A stretch of DNA of 64,000 nt. It comes from Corynebacterium glaucum (GTDB lineage: Bacteria; Actinomycetota; Actinomycetes; Mycobacteriales; Mycobacteriaceae). A program made the position numbers and the translations under genes. How positions within the stretch are numbered: position 1 is the first letter of the stretch; every line of letters begins with the position of its first letter. This document shows positions 18,012 to 27,507 of the stretch, in pieces. The DNA lies in the NCBI RefSeq assembly GCF_030408855.1, contig NZ_CP047358.1:2294001-2358000 (forward strand). The letters run 5' to 3'. Under the pieces are notes generated by a model, which did not search any database, was not told where the DNA came from, and was given only the letters and a program-made list of their open reading frames with translations.

Positions 18012-19022
18012 TTACCAGGCGTTCATCACGTCAAGGATGCGCGACTTGGTGCGGTGCAACTCTGCATCCCACTGGCTGAAGTTGTGCAGGCCAGTCGGGG
18101 TGGTGACGGCGGTGTGCTCAACACCAGATGCTCGCGCCTTCGCGGACCACAGCTGGGTAGTGAAGTTGGAGATCACTTCAAGCGCCATACCGGCCGCGCG
18201 GTGCTCCGGAAGGTAGCGCTCATCCACCGGGCCTGGGGTGCCGCTGCCGGCGGAGACGTAGACGTCCTTTCCGCGCAGGTTGCCCATGTTCAGGAACGGG
18301 TCGTTCTCGTAGCGGCGCGGGTTCAGGATGGAGCCCCACATCGCGTTGAGGTTGTACAGGCCGCCGTCAAGCAGCGCGAGGCGCAACGCGGTCTGGCCGC
18401 CCGGAATCGTGGTGGTGAGGTAACCGGAGTAGGACAGGACCTGGCGGAACTGGTTCGGGTGCAGCGCCGCGAGGTTCAGCGCCGCGGTACCGCCCATGGA
18501 GATGCCGAGGATGGAGTTGTTCGTCGGCGAGACACCGAAGTGCTGTTGCAAGTACGGCGGCAGCTCCTGGGACAGGAACGTGTCCCACTTGTAGGTCACC
18601 GGGTGGTTGAAGTCGTACGTCGCCGGCGCGTTCCAGTCGGTATAGAACGAGGACTGGCCACCCACCGGCATCACCAGGGTGATGTTGCTGTCCACGAACG
18701 TTGCGGCGGCATTGGTGTCCACCAACCAGGCGTTTGACCACTCGGTCGCACGCAGGCCGTCGAGCATGTACAGGCCGGCGTTGCCGCCGCGCTGAGCCGG
18801 CTGAATCTGGACGGTGATGTGGCGGTCCATGGAAGGCGACCACACCGTGCAACGCTGCACCCAGAATCCAACCCCGTCCCACTCACAGCTGCCAGTGGAG
18901 TCGGGGCGCAGCCAGTCGCGATTCGCTGCCTGCGCCTGGGGTGCCGCCGCGATGCCGCCAATCATGGTGAATAGCGCTACGAGCAGGGCAATCAGGCCGC
19001 GGCGCTTGTGGGTTGTCTGCAT
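18012..19022 (-). CDS. mytB: Mycoloyltransferase (antigen 85 family)
   Basis: A 336-residue secreted esterase-fold protein. The signal peptide ends near APQAQA; the catalytic nucleophile motif is GISMGG (Ser175) and a C-terminal GLHNFSQW carries the catalytic His. Unlike the neighbouring cop1 product it lacks LGFP repeats. It has the same activity class, trehalose mycoloyl transfer, forming trehalose dimycolate or arabinogalactan-bound mycolate. AAGGAGT precedes the ATG. It lies between aftB and cop1 as in C. glutamicum, and the symbol mytB is based on that synteny. Confidence 0.85.
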   Translation of the reverse strand: MQTTHKRRGLIALLVALFTMIGGIAAAPQAQAANRDWLRPDSTGSCEWDGVGFWVQRCTVWSPSMDRHITVQIQPAQRGGNAGLYMLDGLRATEWSNAWLVDTNAAATFVDSNITLVMPVGGQSSFYTDWNAPATYDFNHPVTYKWDTFLSQELPPYLQQHFGVSPTNNSILGISMGGTAALNLAALHPNQFRQVLSYSGYLTTTIPGGQTALRLALLDGGLYNLNAMWGSILNPRRYENDPFLNMGNLRGKDVYVSAGSGTPGPVDERYLPEHRAAGMALEVISNFTTQLWSAKARASGVEHTAVTTPTGLHNFSQWDAELHRTKSRILDVMNAW

Positions 19023-19098
19023 ACGGAAACTCCTTCTTTACCTGCCCTATCGGGCGGATGTTACCGTAACGTTACCAATCCCCACCGTGTCGGGCCAG

Positions 19099-20910
19099 TT
19101 AGTCCACAGGCCAGGCAATACGCGGACTAAGGTCCTTCCCAGGGTCACGGCCATCGCGGATCTCCCTGACGGTGGCGGGGTCGAGGTACACAGAGGGGTC
19201 GTCGTCAAGCGAAAGTGTGCGACCTTTGCCCAGCGAGTACCTGAAGTTTGCCTTGAACCGCTCCCAGCTCATCGGCTCGCGGGAGGTGGCGAGCAACTCC
19301 GCAATCTCTTCGCTGCGCAGGGCAGCGCGGGCTTCTTTGGCGGTTTCGATGTCGAACCAGTCGGGGAGATCATCCAGGTCAACGGCGGAATCGGCGACCT
19401 GCCACTCCTGCGAGAGCTGCTTGTCGTGGCCGATACGGCCGTCTTCCATGCGCGGCATGCGCGCCGCAAGCGGTGTGGACAGTCCGACGGTGTCCAGGAT
19501 GCGCACGTCCAGCGGGGCGTTCATGCTGGTCATGCCCAAGTTGATCCAGTATGCCGTGAGCGGCAGGTCCTGCAGGTCCGAGGGACCCTCGAAGCGCTCG
19601 CGCGGGTACCAACGGAACTGCTCCCCGTCGTCGTAGTCGATGCCGATGGCGATCTGCGCGGCGTTATTTTCTCGCGCTTCCGGCAGCTCCTGGTCCCAGC
19701 CACGCATCATCGGCATGGCCAGGAAGTCCTCGGCGTACATTGGCGCGTCGCCAGGTTCGCGGCCGAGCGCAGTGGTCCAGAAATCGCGCTCGTCGACAAT
19801 GTTCAGCTCTTGGTCTTCGTACTGGTAGGCGTGCTCATCGGTGGGGTTTGAGTGCACCACAATCACACCCGCCCACACCACAATCGCGGCGGTAATCGCC
19901 GCGGTCACCCGCGTCAGCGGCACCGCCATCACCGGCAGCAGCAGCGCGAACAGCGGCAGCAAAAGCATGCGGCCGTGCATGAAGTCGCCGCCCACTCGCA
20001 GCACGTACAGCACGTGGGCGAGTGCACATCCGGTGGCCAAAAGAACAATTGCTAATCGACGCCCCCTCGCACCCGCCACGAGCACCACACCCGTGATCAA
20101 CGCTGCGGCCACCGGAAGGTAGAGCCAGTAGAAGCCTGCGAAGTTCCAGAGGTAGCTGAGGCCTTGCGACCACTCCGAATCCGAGGCGGACTTGGCCACC
20201 GCCGTGTGCGGGGTGATCAGCCCGTAATAGCCCATGCGGAAGATCTGGTACGCCGCCGGGACCGGGAGCGCGGCGAGCAGAATGCCGGGGGTCTTGCGGA
20301 AGTTGGTGGCAATGAGCACGATGCCGGTCACGCCACCGTAGAGCGCGAGCTCTGGGCGCACGAGCCAAGACAGGCCGCACCAGAAGGCGAGGAAGTACCC
20401 CACCGAAGGGATCGCGCGACGCGCGGGCGTCGCCCACGTGACCAAAAGCGCCCACCAGACCGCGAACCAGAGCAGCGCCAGGCCCCACTCCAGGCCGGAG
20501 GTGGCGAAGTCGCGCGCCGGCGGCAGGGCAAGGTAGATGATCACGCCGAACGGGATGACCGCTACGGTCTGCTGGGCGCTCAGCTGCCAGTACCGTCCCG
20601 TGGCGTGGGTGGCCGACGCCGCGGCGACAACCGTGAATGTGAGCGCCAGCCACGTCGCAATGTCTTCCAGGCGCGCATCCGTCACCCAGGCAACTGCCGT
20701 GATCAGGTACTGCCAGAGCGTGGAGGTGTTTGCTTCGACGCGCTCGCCGACGTTGAACACCGGGCCGTTGCCGGCGAGCAGGTTGCGCACTGTGCGCAGG
20801 ACGATCAGCCCGTCGTCTGACATCCAGCGCCGCGTCCACCCGCCCCAAAATGCGAACACGCCTGCCACAAGCGTTGTAGCAAGCAGTGAGAGGCGGGCGT
20901 GTCTGTGCAT
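19099..20910 (-). CDS. aftB: Terminal beta-(1->2) arabinofuranosyltransferase AftB
   Basis: About 603 residues from ATG 20910; a longer frame reaching 20979 would overlap the upstream gene and is less likely. A GT-C fold membrane enzyme: about ten N-terminal membrane helices, with the acidic pair WMSDDGL in the first periplasmic loop expected for polyprenyl-phosphate sugar donors, and a C-terminal periplasmic domain of some 220 residues. AftB adds the terminal arabinofuranose of arabinan using decaprenyl-phosphoryl arabinose. The donor is made by the pathway that begins with the adjacent ubiA product. It starts 14 bases after the ubiA stop. Confidence 0.88.
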   Translation of the reverse strand: MHRHARLSLLATTLVAGVFAFWGGWTRRWMSDDGLIVLRTVRNLLAGNGPVFNVGERVEANTSTLWQYLITAVAWVTDARLEDIATWLALTFTVVAAASATHATGRYWQLSAQQTVAVIPFGVIIYLALPPARDFATSGLEWGLALLWFAVWWALLVTWATPARRAIPSVGYFLAFWCGLSWLVRPELALYGGVTGIVLIATNFRKTPGILLAALPVPAAYQIFRMGYYGLITPHTAVAKSASDSEWSQGLSYLWNFAGFYWLYLPVAAALITGVVLVAGARGRRLAIVLLATGCALAHVLYVLRVGGDFMHGRMLLLPLFALLLPVMAVPLTRVTAAITAAIVVWAGVIVVHSNPTDEHAYQYEDQELNIVDERDFWTTALGREPGDAPMYAEDFLAMPMMRGWDQELPEARENNAAQIAIGIDYDDGEQFRWYPRERFEGPSDLQDLPLTAYWINLGMTSMNAPLDVRILDTVGLSTPLAARMPRMEDGRIGHDKQLSQEWQVADSAVDLDDLPDWFDIETAKEARAALRSEEIAELLATSREPMSWERFKANFRYSLGKGRTLSLDDDPSVYLDPATVREIRDGRDPGKDLSPRIAWPVD

Positions 20911-20924
20911 CAATGGGATTTTAG

Positions 20925-21923
20925 TTACCCGGAAACGGCGGGCACGATGTAGACCGCCATAGCGATGCAGAACAGCCACGCGACGGCGAGAAGTTGCAGG
21001 ACGCGGTCTTCCAACGCGATCTCATCCGGGGCCCCGCCGCGGCCGCCGTCGACCTCAGCGGCGTAGCGCAAGATCGCGATGACGAACGGCACCATGGAGA
21101 TCTGGTACCAGATCGCGGCGTTGCCAGTCACGGCGTCGGAAAGCTCAAAGCCCCAAAGTGCGTAGAAAATCACCACCGCGGTGGCGGAGACCGTCCAGAC
21201 AAAGCGCAGGTAAGTGCCGGTGTATCCCTCGAGCGCTTTACGGATCTTCGCGCCGGTCTGCTCCGCAAGGATCAGCTCCGCGTAGCGCTTGCCCGAGGCC
21301 ATGAACAGCGAGCCGAACGCCGCGACCAGTAGGAACCACTGCGAAAGCACGATGCCCGCTGCGACACCACCGGCCATCGTGCGCAGCATGAAGCCGGAGG
21401 ACACCAGCGCGATGTCGATCACCGGGATGTGCTTCCAGCCGAAGCAGTACCCCAGCTGCAGCGCGATGTACACGCCGATGACCAGCGCCAACGAGGTGCC
21501 GTCGGTAGCCACCAACGAAAGGCCGATTGCGGCGACGATGAGGATGACCGCCATCGCGTACGCCAGGTTGATCGGCAGCATGCCGGAGGCGATCGGGCGG
21601 AATTTCTTAGTCGGGTGCTGGCGGTCCGATTCCACATCGCGGGCGTCGTTGATCAGGTAGATCGAGGACGCGCCGAAGCAGAACACGACGAACGCGATGA
21701 GGATGTCAATCGCGGTGCGGCTGGTGAACGCCTCCAGGCCCGCGGCCAGCGGCGCCGCGAGCACCAGGACGTTTTTGACCCACTGCTTCGGGCGGAGACC
21801 CTTGGTCATCGCGTCCGGCAGGTTCTTCGGCGGGTTCTTCTTCATCACCACGTCGACGCCGGCGGTGTGCGGCTCGGGGCGCAGCAGCGGTTCTTTCACT
21901 GGCTCTTTAACTGGCTCAGTCAC
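20925..21923 (-). CDS. ubiA: Decaprenyl-phosphate phosphoribosyltransferase (DPPR synthase)
   Basis: A 332-residue UbiA-superfamily prenyltransferase, started at GTG 21923 because GGAAAGG lies upstream and the PAP2 stop is one base away; an in-frame start further upstream would run deep into that gene. The Asp-rich motif is INDARDVESD and the second conserved segment is MASGKRYAE. About eight membrane helices follow a charged N-terminus with a short EPVKEPVKEP repeat. It transfers 5-phosphoribose from PRPP to decaprenyl phosphate, the first step to decaprenyl-phosphoryl-arabinose for arabinan. It lies between the PAP2 phosphatase and aftB genes. Confidence 0.92.
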   Translation of the reverse strand: MTEPVKEPVKEPLLRPEPHTAGVDVVMKKNPPKNLPDAMTKGLRPKQWVKNVLVLAAPLAAGLEAFTSRTAIDILIAFVVFCFGASSIYLINDARDVESDRQHPTKKFRPIASGMLPINLAYAMAVILIVAAIGLSLVATDGTSLALVIGVYIALQLGYCFGWKHIPVIDIALVSSGFMLRTMAGGVAAGIVLSQWFLLVAAFGSLFMASGKRYAELILAEQTGAKIRKALEGYTGTYLRFVWTVSATAVVIFYALWGFELSDAVTGNAAIWYQISMVPFVIAILRYAAEVDGGRGGAPDEIALEDRVLQLLAVAWLFCIAMAVYIVPAVSG

Positions 21924-21924
21924 G

Positions 21925-22425
21925 CTAGATCCGCCTTTCCGCCTCGATCGCAAGCTTGGCGATGGCCGCGCCGAGCGCCGCACCGGCAAGCGTGTCGGTC
22001 GGGTAGTGCACGCCGAGCACGTTACGGGAGGCCATCATCACCGGAACGAGCGCGTAGGGCCACTTCGACCCGGTGATGTCGTGCAGGTGCACGGCCGCCG
22101 CCGCAGTGTTGGTCGCGTGCGAAGACGGGAAACTCAGCTTCGACGGGGTGCGCACACCAACCGTGATCCGCTCATCGTCCGGCCGGGGTCGGCGCACCAC
22201 ACGCTTCAGCACCACAGATGCCGCGTGCGCCACAAAGGTCCCAGCCCCCAAGGCAAGCCACTTCCTGCGCCTTTGCTTATCGACGATTGCGCCCACCGCA
22301 GCAACGCCCACCCAGCCCAAATCGTGTTCCCCGAAGTGGCTAAGCGTGCGGGCTGTCTTGACCGTCGCCGGTGCGTAGATGACATCCTGCAGCTGGACGA
22401 GGAAGTCTGCTTCTTTACTGCTCAT
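21925..22425 (-). CDS. PAP2-family phosphatase, likely DPPR phosphatase
   Basis: A 166-residue membrane phosphatase with the three PAP2 signatures: VLKRVVRRPRPD, FPSSHATN and SRNVLGVHYPTD. In mycobacteria the counterpart (Rv3807c), in the same position between glfT2 and ubiA, is proposed to remove the 5-phosphate from decaprenylphosphoryl-5-phosphoribose. The ATG at 22425 overlaps the glfT2 end by 11 bases; a TTG one codon earlier is also possible. The gene ends one base before ubiA, so these genes form one coupled operon. The substrate assignment is inferred from context. Confidence 0.85.
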   Translation of the reverse strand: MSSKEADFLVQLQDVIYAPATVKTARTLSHFGEHDLGWVGVAAVGAIVDKQRRRKWLALGAGTFVAHAASVVLKRVVRRPRPDDERITVGVRTPSKLSFPSSHATNTAAAAVHLHDITGSKWPYALVPVMMASRNVLGVHYPTDTLAGAALGAAIAKLAIEAERRI

Positions 22426-24373
22426 CAAAAATCTTCCCCCAGTTCTCGTGGCTAGTCAGCTCGCCACGGGCATCGCGGTACGCGTGCTTGAGTTCCGGCC
22501 AGCGTTTACTGATCTCCGCGCGCAGTTCCTTCTGCTGCGCCACCAGGTCGTCGGCAAGCTTTTTGTCCCGCTTGCGGAAGGCGACGCCCGTGCCACCTGC
22601 CGTGGAAACCGTCGCGGAATCCAAACGGGCGAGTGTGTACCAGCGAGCTTCTTCCGTGGTGAGGTTGAGCTGCGGGGCGTTCCAGTGGTCGCGGTTCTCC
22701 GGCTTGCGCAGGTGCATTAGCGCCTTCGCCGCCCACGGGAGTTTCTTGACCTTGGCCAGGCGGCCGCCGATCGTACGGGTGGGCACGCCCGGCGCGCCCG
22801 TGGGCGCCGGAAGGTCCGCAGCTGACTCGACAACCTGCGCATCGGCAAAGTCCTTCCGGATCGCCTGGATTCGCGGCAGCGCGGACTCCAGGATGTCGAA
22901 GAGCTGGTCCGGGCCGGCGAGGAAGTCCTTCATCGCCTCGTTCTGGATGGCGATCGTCGAATACTCCATGCACATGTAGTGCTTGGAGGTGGACTTCGAC
23001 ATGTTCTTCAGCATCGCGGTTGGGTCTTCGGGGCCGTAGATGCTGGCCACGATGAGGCGGTTGCGCATGTGGAAGTACGCCTGCCAGTCAATCGCGTCGT
23101 CCTTGTCGGCCCAGGCCATGTGCCAGATCGCGACGCCAGGCCAGGTGACCGTCGGGAAGCCGGCTTCCTTTGCGCGCAGGGCGTACTCGTTGTCGTCCCA
23201 CTTGATGAACAGCGGCAGTGGCAGCCCGAGCTGCTCCGCGACCACGCGGGGAAACAGGTTCATCCACCAGCCGTTGTAGTCCACATCGACGCGGCGGTGC
23301 AGCGCCCGCGACGTGGTCTTGCGCGGATCCAGCTCTTCCTGCTCGGTGCCCACGTAGCCCAGCGGGTACTTGGAAAAGTCGTGGTCGTAGACGGCATGTT
23401 CCGCCGCGCGGAACATGAAGATGTCCTTGTCCACCGCCTCGCCGGTGGTGCGCAGCTGCGCGCGGTCCTGCAGGTTGAGCATCTGCCCGCCCACCAGGAT
23501 GGGTTGGTTGGCATACCGCGCCGCCTGCACCGCGCGCACAATCGAGTCCGGCTCGATCGCGATGTCATCGTCCATGTACAGAATGAACGGCGCATCGGTG
23601 GAGTTCAGCGCCTCGTACATGATTCGCGAGTACCCGCCCGAACCACCGAGGTTGCCCTGCGAGAAAATGCTCAGTTTACCGCCCAGATTCTTTTCCGCGT
23701 CCTCAAAGTCAGGTTCATCGGCAGGGTGCTGGTTGCCCTGGTCCGGCATGAGCACATGGCTTATCGACGCCTCGACATACGCGTCTTCGGCCAACGCATG
23801 CAGTGCATTGACGGCGTCTCGGGGGCGGTTGAAAGTAGGGATGCCTACGGCCACCTGCTTGGGCTGGGGTGGGACAACGGTGCCGTCGTCAAGCACCTGC
23901 TCCTTGGGGTCCTGGGGCGCGACCCACGCCGCATTGCGCACCCGCGCATCGGTTTCTGCTGTGATGTCGAACCAGAGCCAGCCGCCGTCTTCGAAGTTGC
24001 GCAGCTCGAGCGGGATTTCGATGTGCTCGTCGGCGGCTTCGGCGTTGATGACGGAAATGCGGGTGCCGTCGTGCTTCGAGCGGTAGACGGAGATGGTGGC
24101 GCGGCCTTCGATGTCCATCGCGAGGAGGACGGAGCTGAGCTGCGACCAGCGGCGCCAATAGCTTGCCGGAAAAGCGTTGAAGTAGGTCTCGAAGCTGGCC
24201 TCGTTGCCGGCGGGGATGGTGAAGCTTGTGCGGTCGGACCAGCTCAGGCGCTGTTTGTTGTGCTCGTCTTCGATGAGGTAGAGCATCCGGACGTCGCGCG
24301 GCTCACCCTTCTTCGGCATCAATATACGCGCAAGCACGCGATCAGTCTGGGCGGCGTTCGTGGTCTTTTCCAC
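22415..24373 (-). CDS. glfT2: Galactofuranosyltransferase GlfT2
   Basis: About 652 residues from GTG 24373, chosen because GGAAAG lies eight bases upstream; the frame is open much further but that part overlaps the TetR gene antisense. The order is an N-terminal beta-sandwich domain, GT-A glycosyltransferase domain and C-terminal helical domain. The metal-binding DDD is at residues 268-270 (ILYMDDDIAIE), the catalytic-base region is FIKWDDNEYALRA (Asp393-Asp394), and the downstream histidine is in AIWHMAW. It polymerises the galactan of arabinogalactan from UDP-galactofuranose with alternating 1->5 and 1->6 links. It is the first gene of the minus-strand series down to accD3. Confidence 0.95.
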   Translation of the reverse strand: MEKTTNAAQTDRVLARILMPKKGEPRDVRMLYLIEDEHNKQRLSWSDRTSFTIPAGNEASFETYFNAFPASYWRRWSQLSSVLLAMDIEGRATISVYRSKHDGTRISVINAEAADEHIEIPLELRNFEDGGWLWFDITAETDARVRNAAWVAPQDPKEQVLDDGTVVPPQPKQVAVGIPTFNRPRDAVNALHALAEDAYVEASISHVLMPDQGNQHPADEPDFEDAEKNLGGKLSIFSQGNLGGSGGYSRIMYEALNSTDAPFILYMDDDIAIEPDSIVRAVQAARYANQPILVGGQMLNLQDRAQLRTTGEAVDKDIFMFRAAEHAVYDHDFSKYPLGYVGTEQEELDPRKTTSRALHRRVDVDYNGWWMNLFPRVVAEQLGLPLPLFIKWDDNEYALRAKEAGFPTVTWPGVAIWHMAWADKDDAIDWQAYFHMRNRLIVASIYGPEDPTAMLKNMSKSTSKHYMCMEYSTIAIQNEAMKDFLAGPDQLFDILESALPRIQAIRKDFADAQVVESAADLPAPTGAPGVPTRTIGGRLAKVKKLPWAAKALMHLRKPENRDHWNAPQLNLTTEEARWYTLARLDSATVSTAGGTGVAFRKRDKKLADDLVAQQKELRAEISKRWPELKHAYRDARGELTSHENWGKIFDEQ

Positions 24374-24480
24374 AAGTCTCACTTTCCGTTTCCGGCTCTT
24401 TTGGTCCGGCCCTGAAACATTCGTGGATAAGCGTAACGGTTCGGGCACGGAAACTTCGACTGGCTCGCAGTTGGGTGGGG

Positions 24481-25053
24481 TTAACCGGAGAAGAGGAGGC
24501 GCAGGCCTTCTCGGAGGTCGGCCAGAATGCGGTCGGCCTCCGATTCGGGAACCCGCAGGTTGTCCAGCGTGAGGCCGTTGATCAGCGCTGTTACTAGGCG
24601 CGCCTTCGGCTTCGCTTGATCGCTGCCGCCGAGCGCCAGGACCACGCTGTTCTGAAACTCCTCGAGCACCTCGGTGTAGAGCTTCGCGATCCACTCGCGG
24701 GTCGCCGAAGCTGAGCCGTAGGTGACCCAGATCGCGGCGTCTTCGAAACGAACGCCGCCGATGGGGAGAAGCTCTGCGAGCCTTGCCACCCAGGTCTCGA
24801 GCACGTCGTCTTTGTCGGCGATAGCGCCGACACGCTCCCCTTGCCGTTGGACGGAGCGGATGAACGCGTGCGCAAGCAGCGCGTCCTTGTTCGGGGCGTG
24901 GTACTGCACGGAGCCGGCGGCGAACCCGGATTCCTTCGCCACCTCCCGCACGCTCACAGCATCGAGGCCGCGCGACGCAATGATGCGGATGGTCGCGTCG
25001 GCAATGGTCGCGGCCGATTCCGAAAACTGATGTTCCAAGGAAAAGTCGTTCAT
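24481..25053 (-). CDS. TetR-family transcriptional regulator
   Basis: A 190-residue repressor started at ATG 25053 (MNDFSLEHQ). The N-terminal helix-turn-helix reads ATIRIIASRGLDAVSVREVAKESGFAAGSVQYHAPNK split over residues about 15-55, the typical TetR DNA-binding domain; the C-terminal ligand domain is diverse. It is transcribed divergently from the GAP-family membrane gene across only 73 bases, which contain a palindromic operator (25074-25111). Regulation of that neighbour and of itself is therefore likely. The ligand is unknown. Confidence 0.88.
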   Translation of the reverse strand: MNDFSLEHQFSESAATIADATIRIIASRGLDAVSVREVAKESGFAAGSVQYHAPNKDALLAHAFIRSVQRQGERVGAIADKDDVLETWVARLAELLPIGGVRFEDAAIWVTYGSASATREWIAKLYTEVLEEFQNSVVLALGGSDQAKPKARLVTALINGLTLDNLRVPESEADRILADLREGLRLLFSG

Positions 25054-25073
25054 GGTTGCGCCCCAGTCTAGTT

Positions 25074-25111
25074 TCTCGTACGTTTGTAAGGCGTAATACG
25101 TTCGTACGAGA
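25074..25111. promoter_or_regulatory. Palindromic operator between tetR and the GAP-family gene
   Basis: TCTCGTACG (25074-25082) is the exact reverse complement of CGTACGAGA (25103-25111). Inside it TACGTTTGTA (25079-25088) and TACGTTCGTA (25097-25106) form a direct repeat 18 bases apart. The site fills most of the divergent promoter region and suggests two cooperatively bound TetR dimers. Confidence 0.65.
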
Positions 25112-25126
25112 GAATCGGAGCGTCCT

Positions 25127-25816
25127 ATGGGTTCGGTCATAGCTGTTGTTGGCTTGGCGCTGCTCGACAGCTTGAGCTTGGGCACCCTTGTCATTCCTCT
25201 TGCACTCATCGTCCACTGGCGCGCTGTTCGCGTTCCGGCGCTGACCGCCTACCTCTTCACAGTTGCCGCGGTGTACTTCCTCCTTGGGCTGGGAATGCTT
25301 CTCGGGTTCGCCGGCCTGGGCTCGGTCGCCGAACGGGTCACGCAGACCAATATCTTCCCGTGGATCACGTTGACACTGGGCGCGGTACTTGCGATCTTCG
25401 GCGTCTTCGGCCCCGATCCCAAGAAGCCCGAACCCGGGCAATTGCCAAAACGCGCAGCCGGAGCAACAAGCAGTGTGCCAAGCATGGTGGCCCTCGGTCT
25501 CGGCGCCTCCCTCACCGAAGCGGCGACCATGCTCCCGTACATCGCCGCCATGGGCTTATTCGGCAGCTGGGACATCCCCTCCGCGGCAAAGGCCGGGGCC
25601 GTGGGCATCTACTGCCTCATCATGATCATCCCCACGGTCATTCTGGCCACCCTGGCGCTGTTCTTCGGCGAAAAGATCTTCCCGCGGCTGGAGCGCCTCA
25701 TCCCCCGCCTCGAATACGAGGCGAAGGTGACGTTGCTGTGGATCGCAGCCATCGTCGGCATCTACATGGTGGCCCATAGCGTTGCGACGATCCGCGGCGA
25801 CCTCCCCGCCTCGTGA
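25127..25816 (+). CDS. GAP-family (Sap/GPL-addressing-like) membrane protein
   Basis: A 229-residue protein with six hydrophobic segments, an N-terminal signature SVIAVVGLALLDSLSLGTLVIPLALI, and a central Pro/Lys loop (about residues 100-120). This matches the GAP (glycopeptidolipid addressing protein) family, which has a LysE-like topology and is suspected to export lipids or small molecules. It is divergent from, and probably repressed by, the TetR regulator. AUG 25127 follows GGAGCGTCCT. A lipid-export role would suit the mycolate neighbourhood but is not demonstrated. Confidence 0.72.
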   Translation: MGSVIAVVGLALLDSLSLGTLVIPLALIVHWRAVRVPALTAYLFTVAAVYFLLGLGMLLGFAGLGSVAERVTQTNIFPWITLTLGAVLAIFGVFGPDPKKPEPGQLPKRAAGATSSVPSMVALGLGASLTEAATMLPYIAAMGLFGSWDIPSAAKAGAVGIYCLIMIIPTVILATLALFFGEKIFPRLERLIPRLEYEAKVTLLWIAAIVGIYMVAHSVATIRGDLPAS

Positions 25817-25941
25817 TGAGGACCGGTTTCGCGCGGCGGCCGCATTGGCGCTTGATGCGCAGGACCGATACGGTAGCTACGTTTTCACGCCCTCACCTGC
25901 CGGAGGGCGCAGTTTCCCGCGCATGTAGAACGGTAACTTCC

Positions 25942-27480
25942 ATGGCTTTCGCTCACACCGAGATATCTCACGAACCGCCCGCTCCGACGGGGGTTGTGGA
26001 GTCCTTCCGCTACGCATTTTCGTCGCATACTCGGCTGCGCAAGGAGGTGCTGGCGGGCCTGACCGTCGGGCTGGCGCTCATCCCCGAGGCGATCGCGTTT
26101 TCCATCCTCGCCGGCGTTGATCCGGCGCTCGGGCTGTTCGCCTCGGTGATCATGGCCATCACCATCGCGTTCACCGGTGGCCGCCCCGCGATGATCTCGG
26201 CCGCCACGGGTGCGGTCGCCCTGGTCATCGCCCCGGTGTCCCGCGAGTACGGGGTTGACTACTTCATCGCGACCGTCTTGCTGGCGGGCGTGCTACAGAT
26301 CCTGCTCGCGGCGCTCGGGGTGGCCAAGTTGCAACGCTTCATCCCGCGGTCGGTGATGACTGGCTTCGTCAACGCGCTGGGTATTTTGATCTTCACCGCG
26401 CAGCTGGAGCATCTTATCGACGTCCCAAAGGTCGTCTACGTCCTCGTCGCCGCCGGCATCGCGATCATGATCGGGTGGCCGAAGCTTACGGGCGCCATCC
26501 CCGCGCCGTTGATCACCATCGTCGTCATTAGCGCTGTCGTGGGGCTTTTCGGGATGCACGTCCCCACCGTGTCGGACATGGGTGAGCTGCCCGAGTCCCT
26601 GCCGCGACTGTTCGTCCCGGACGTGCCGCTGACGCTGGAGACGCTGCGGATCATCGCGCCGTACGCGCTGGGCATGGCCCTTGTCGGCCTGTTGGAATCG
26701 TTGATGACGGCCAAACTTGTCGACGACATCACCGACACCCACTCCGACAAAACCCGCGAATCCTGGGGCCAAGGTGTGGCGAACATCGCCTCCGGCCTGT
26801 TCGGCGGCATGGGCGGCTGCGCCATGATCGGGCAGACCATGATCAACGTCAAAGAATCCGGGGCGCGCACCCGCCTATCGACGCTTCTTGCCGGCGTGTT
26901 CCTACTCATCCTGATTCTCGTGCTGGGCGATGTCGTGGGCACCATCCCGATGGCGGCGCTGGTGGCCATCATGATCATCGTGTCGGTGGGCACCTTCGAC
27001 TGGCACTCCATCCACCCGCGCACACTGAAGTTCATGCCGCTGTCGGAGACCGTGGTGATGCTCGTGACCGTCGCTGCCACCCTCGCCACCAGCAACCTCG
27101 CCGTCGGCGTGGTGCTCGGCGTGATCACCGCGATGATCACCTTCGCCCGCCGCGTCGCACACCTCGCCTCCGTCGAACAGGTTTCCGCCGAGGACACCAC
27201 TAAGGACGGGCTCGTGGACACCCGCACCTACCGCATCCACGGCCAGCTCTTCTGGGCCTCCAGCAACGACCTGGTGTACGCCTTCGACTACACCGACCCT
27301 GCAGAAAACATCGTGCTCGACTTGAGCGCGGCCGAGGTGTGGGACGCCTCCACCGTGGCCACGTTGGACTCCGTCACCCTCAAGTTCGAGGAACGAGGCA
27401 AGACCGTCACCATCGTCGGTCTCGACGGGCCGAGCAAGGACCGCCTGGACCGCCTGTCCGGAAAACTCAACAGCCAATAA
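25942..27480 (+). CDS. SulP-family anion transporter with STAS domain
   Basis: About 512 residues from ATG 25942 (MAFAHTEIS); an upstream in-frame ATG at 25813 would overlap the previous gene and lacks a family-like sequence. Residues 40-400 contain the SulP membrane core (LTVGLALIPEAIAFSILAGVDPALGLFAS, shown in part, is the classic start), and residues about 430-510 the cytoplasmic STAS domain (NIVLDLSAAEVWDASTVATL). SulP proteins carry sulfate, bicarbonate or other anions; the substrate cannot be read here. A hairpin GCCCTC/GAGGGC (25889-25908) lies in its 5' region. Confidence 0.87.
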   Translation: MAFAHTEISHEPPAPTGVVESFRYAFSSHTRLRKEVLAGLTVGLALIPEAIAFSILAGVDPALGLFASVIMAITIAFTGGRPAMISAATGAVALVIAPVSREYGVDYFIATVLLAGVLQILLAALGVAKLQRFIPRSVMTGFVNALGILIFTAQLEHLIDVPKVVYVLVAAGIAIMIGWPKLTGAIPAPLITIVVISAVVGLFGMHVPTVSDMGELPESLPRLFVPDVPLTLETLRIIAPYALGMALVGLLESLMTAKLVDDITDTHSDKTRESWGQGVANIASGLFGGMGGCAMIGQTMINVKESGARTRLSTLLAGVFLLILILVLGDVVGTIPMAALVAIMIIVSVGTFDWHSIHPRTLKFMPLSETVVMLVTVAATLATSNLAVGVVLGVITAMITFARRVAHLASVEQVSAEDTTKDGLVDTRTYRIHGQLFWASSNDLVYAFDYTDPAENIVLDLSAAEVWDASTVATLDSVTLKFEERGKTVTIVGLDGPSKDRLDRLSGKLNSQ

Positions 27481-27507
27481 CGGCGCGTCTCCCGTAGGCT
27501 GCGAATC

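Noticed and set aside
24374..25441. N-terminal extension of GlfT2
   Set aside because: The extra 356 residues are antisense to the TetR gene and low in family resemblance; a good ribosome-binding site marks GTG 24373.
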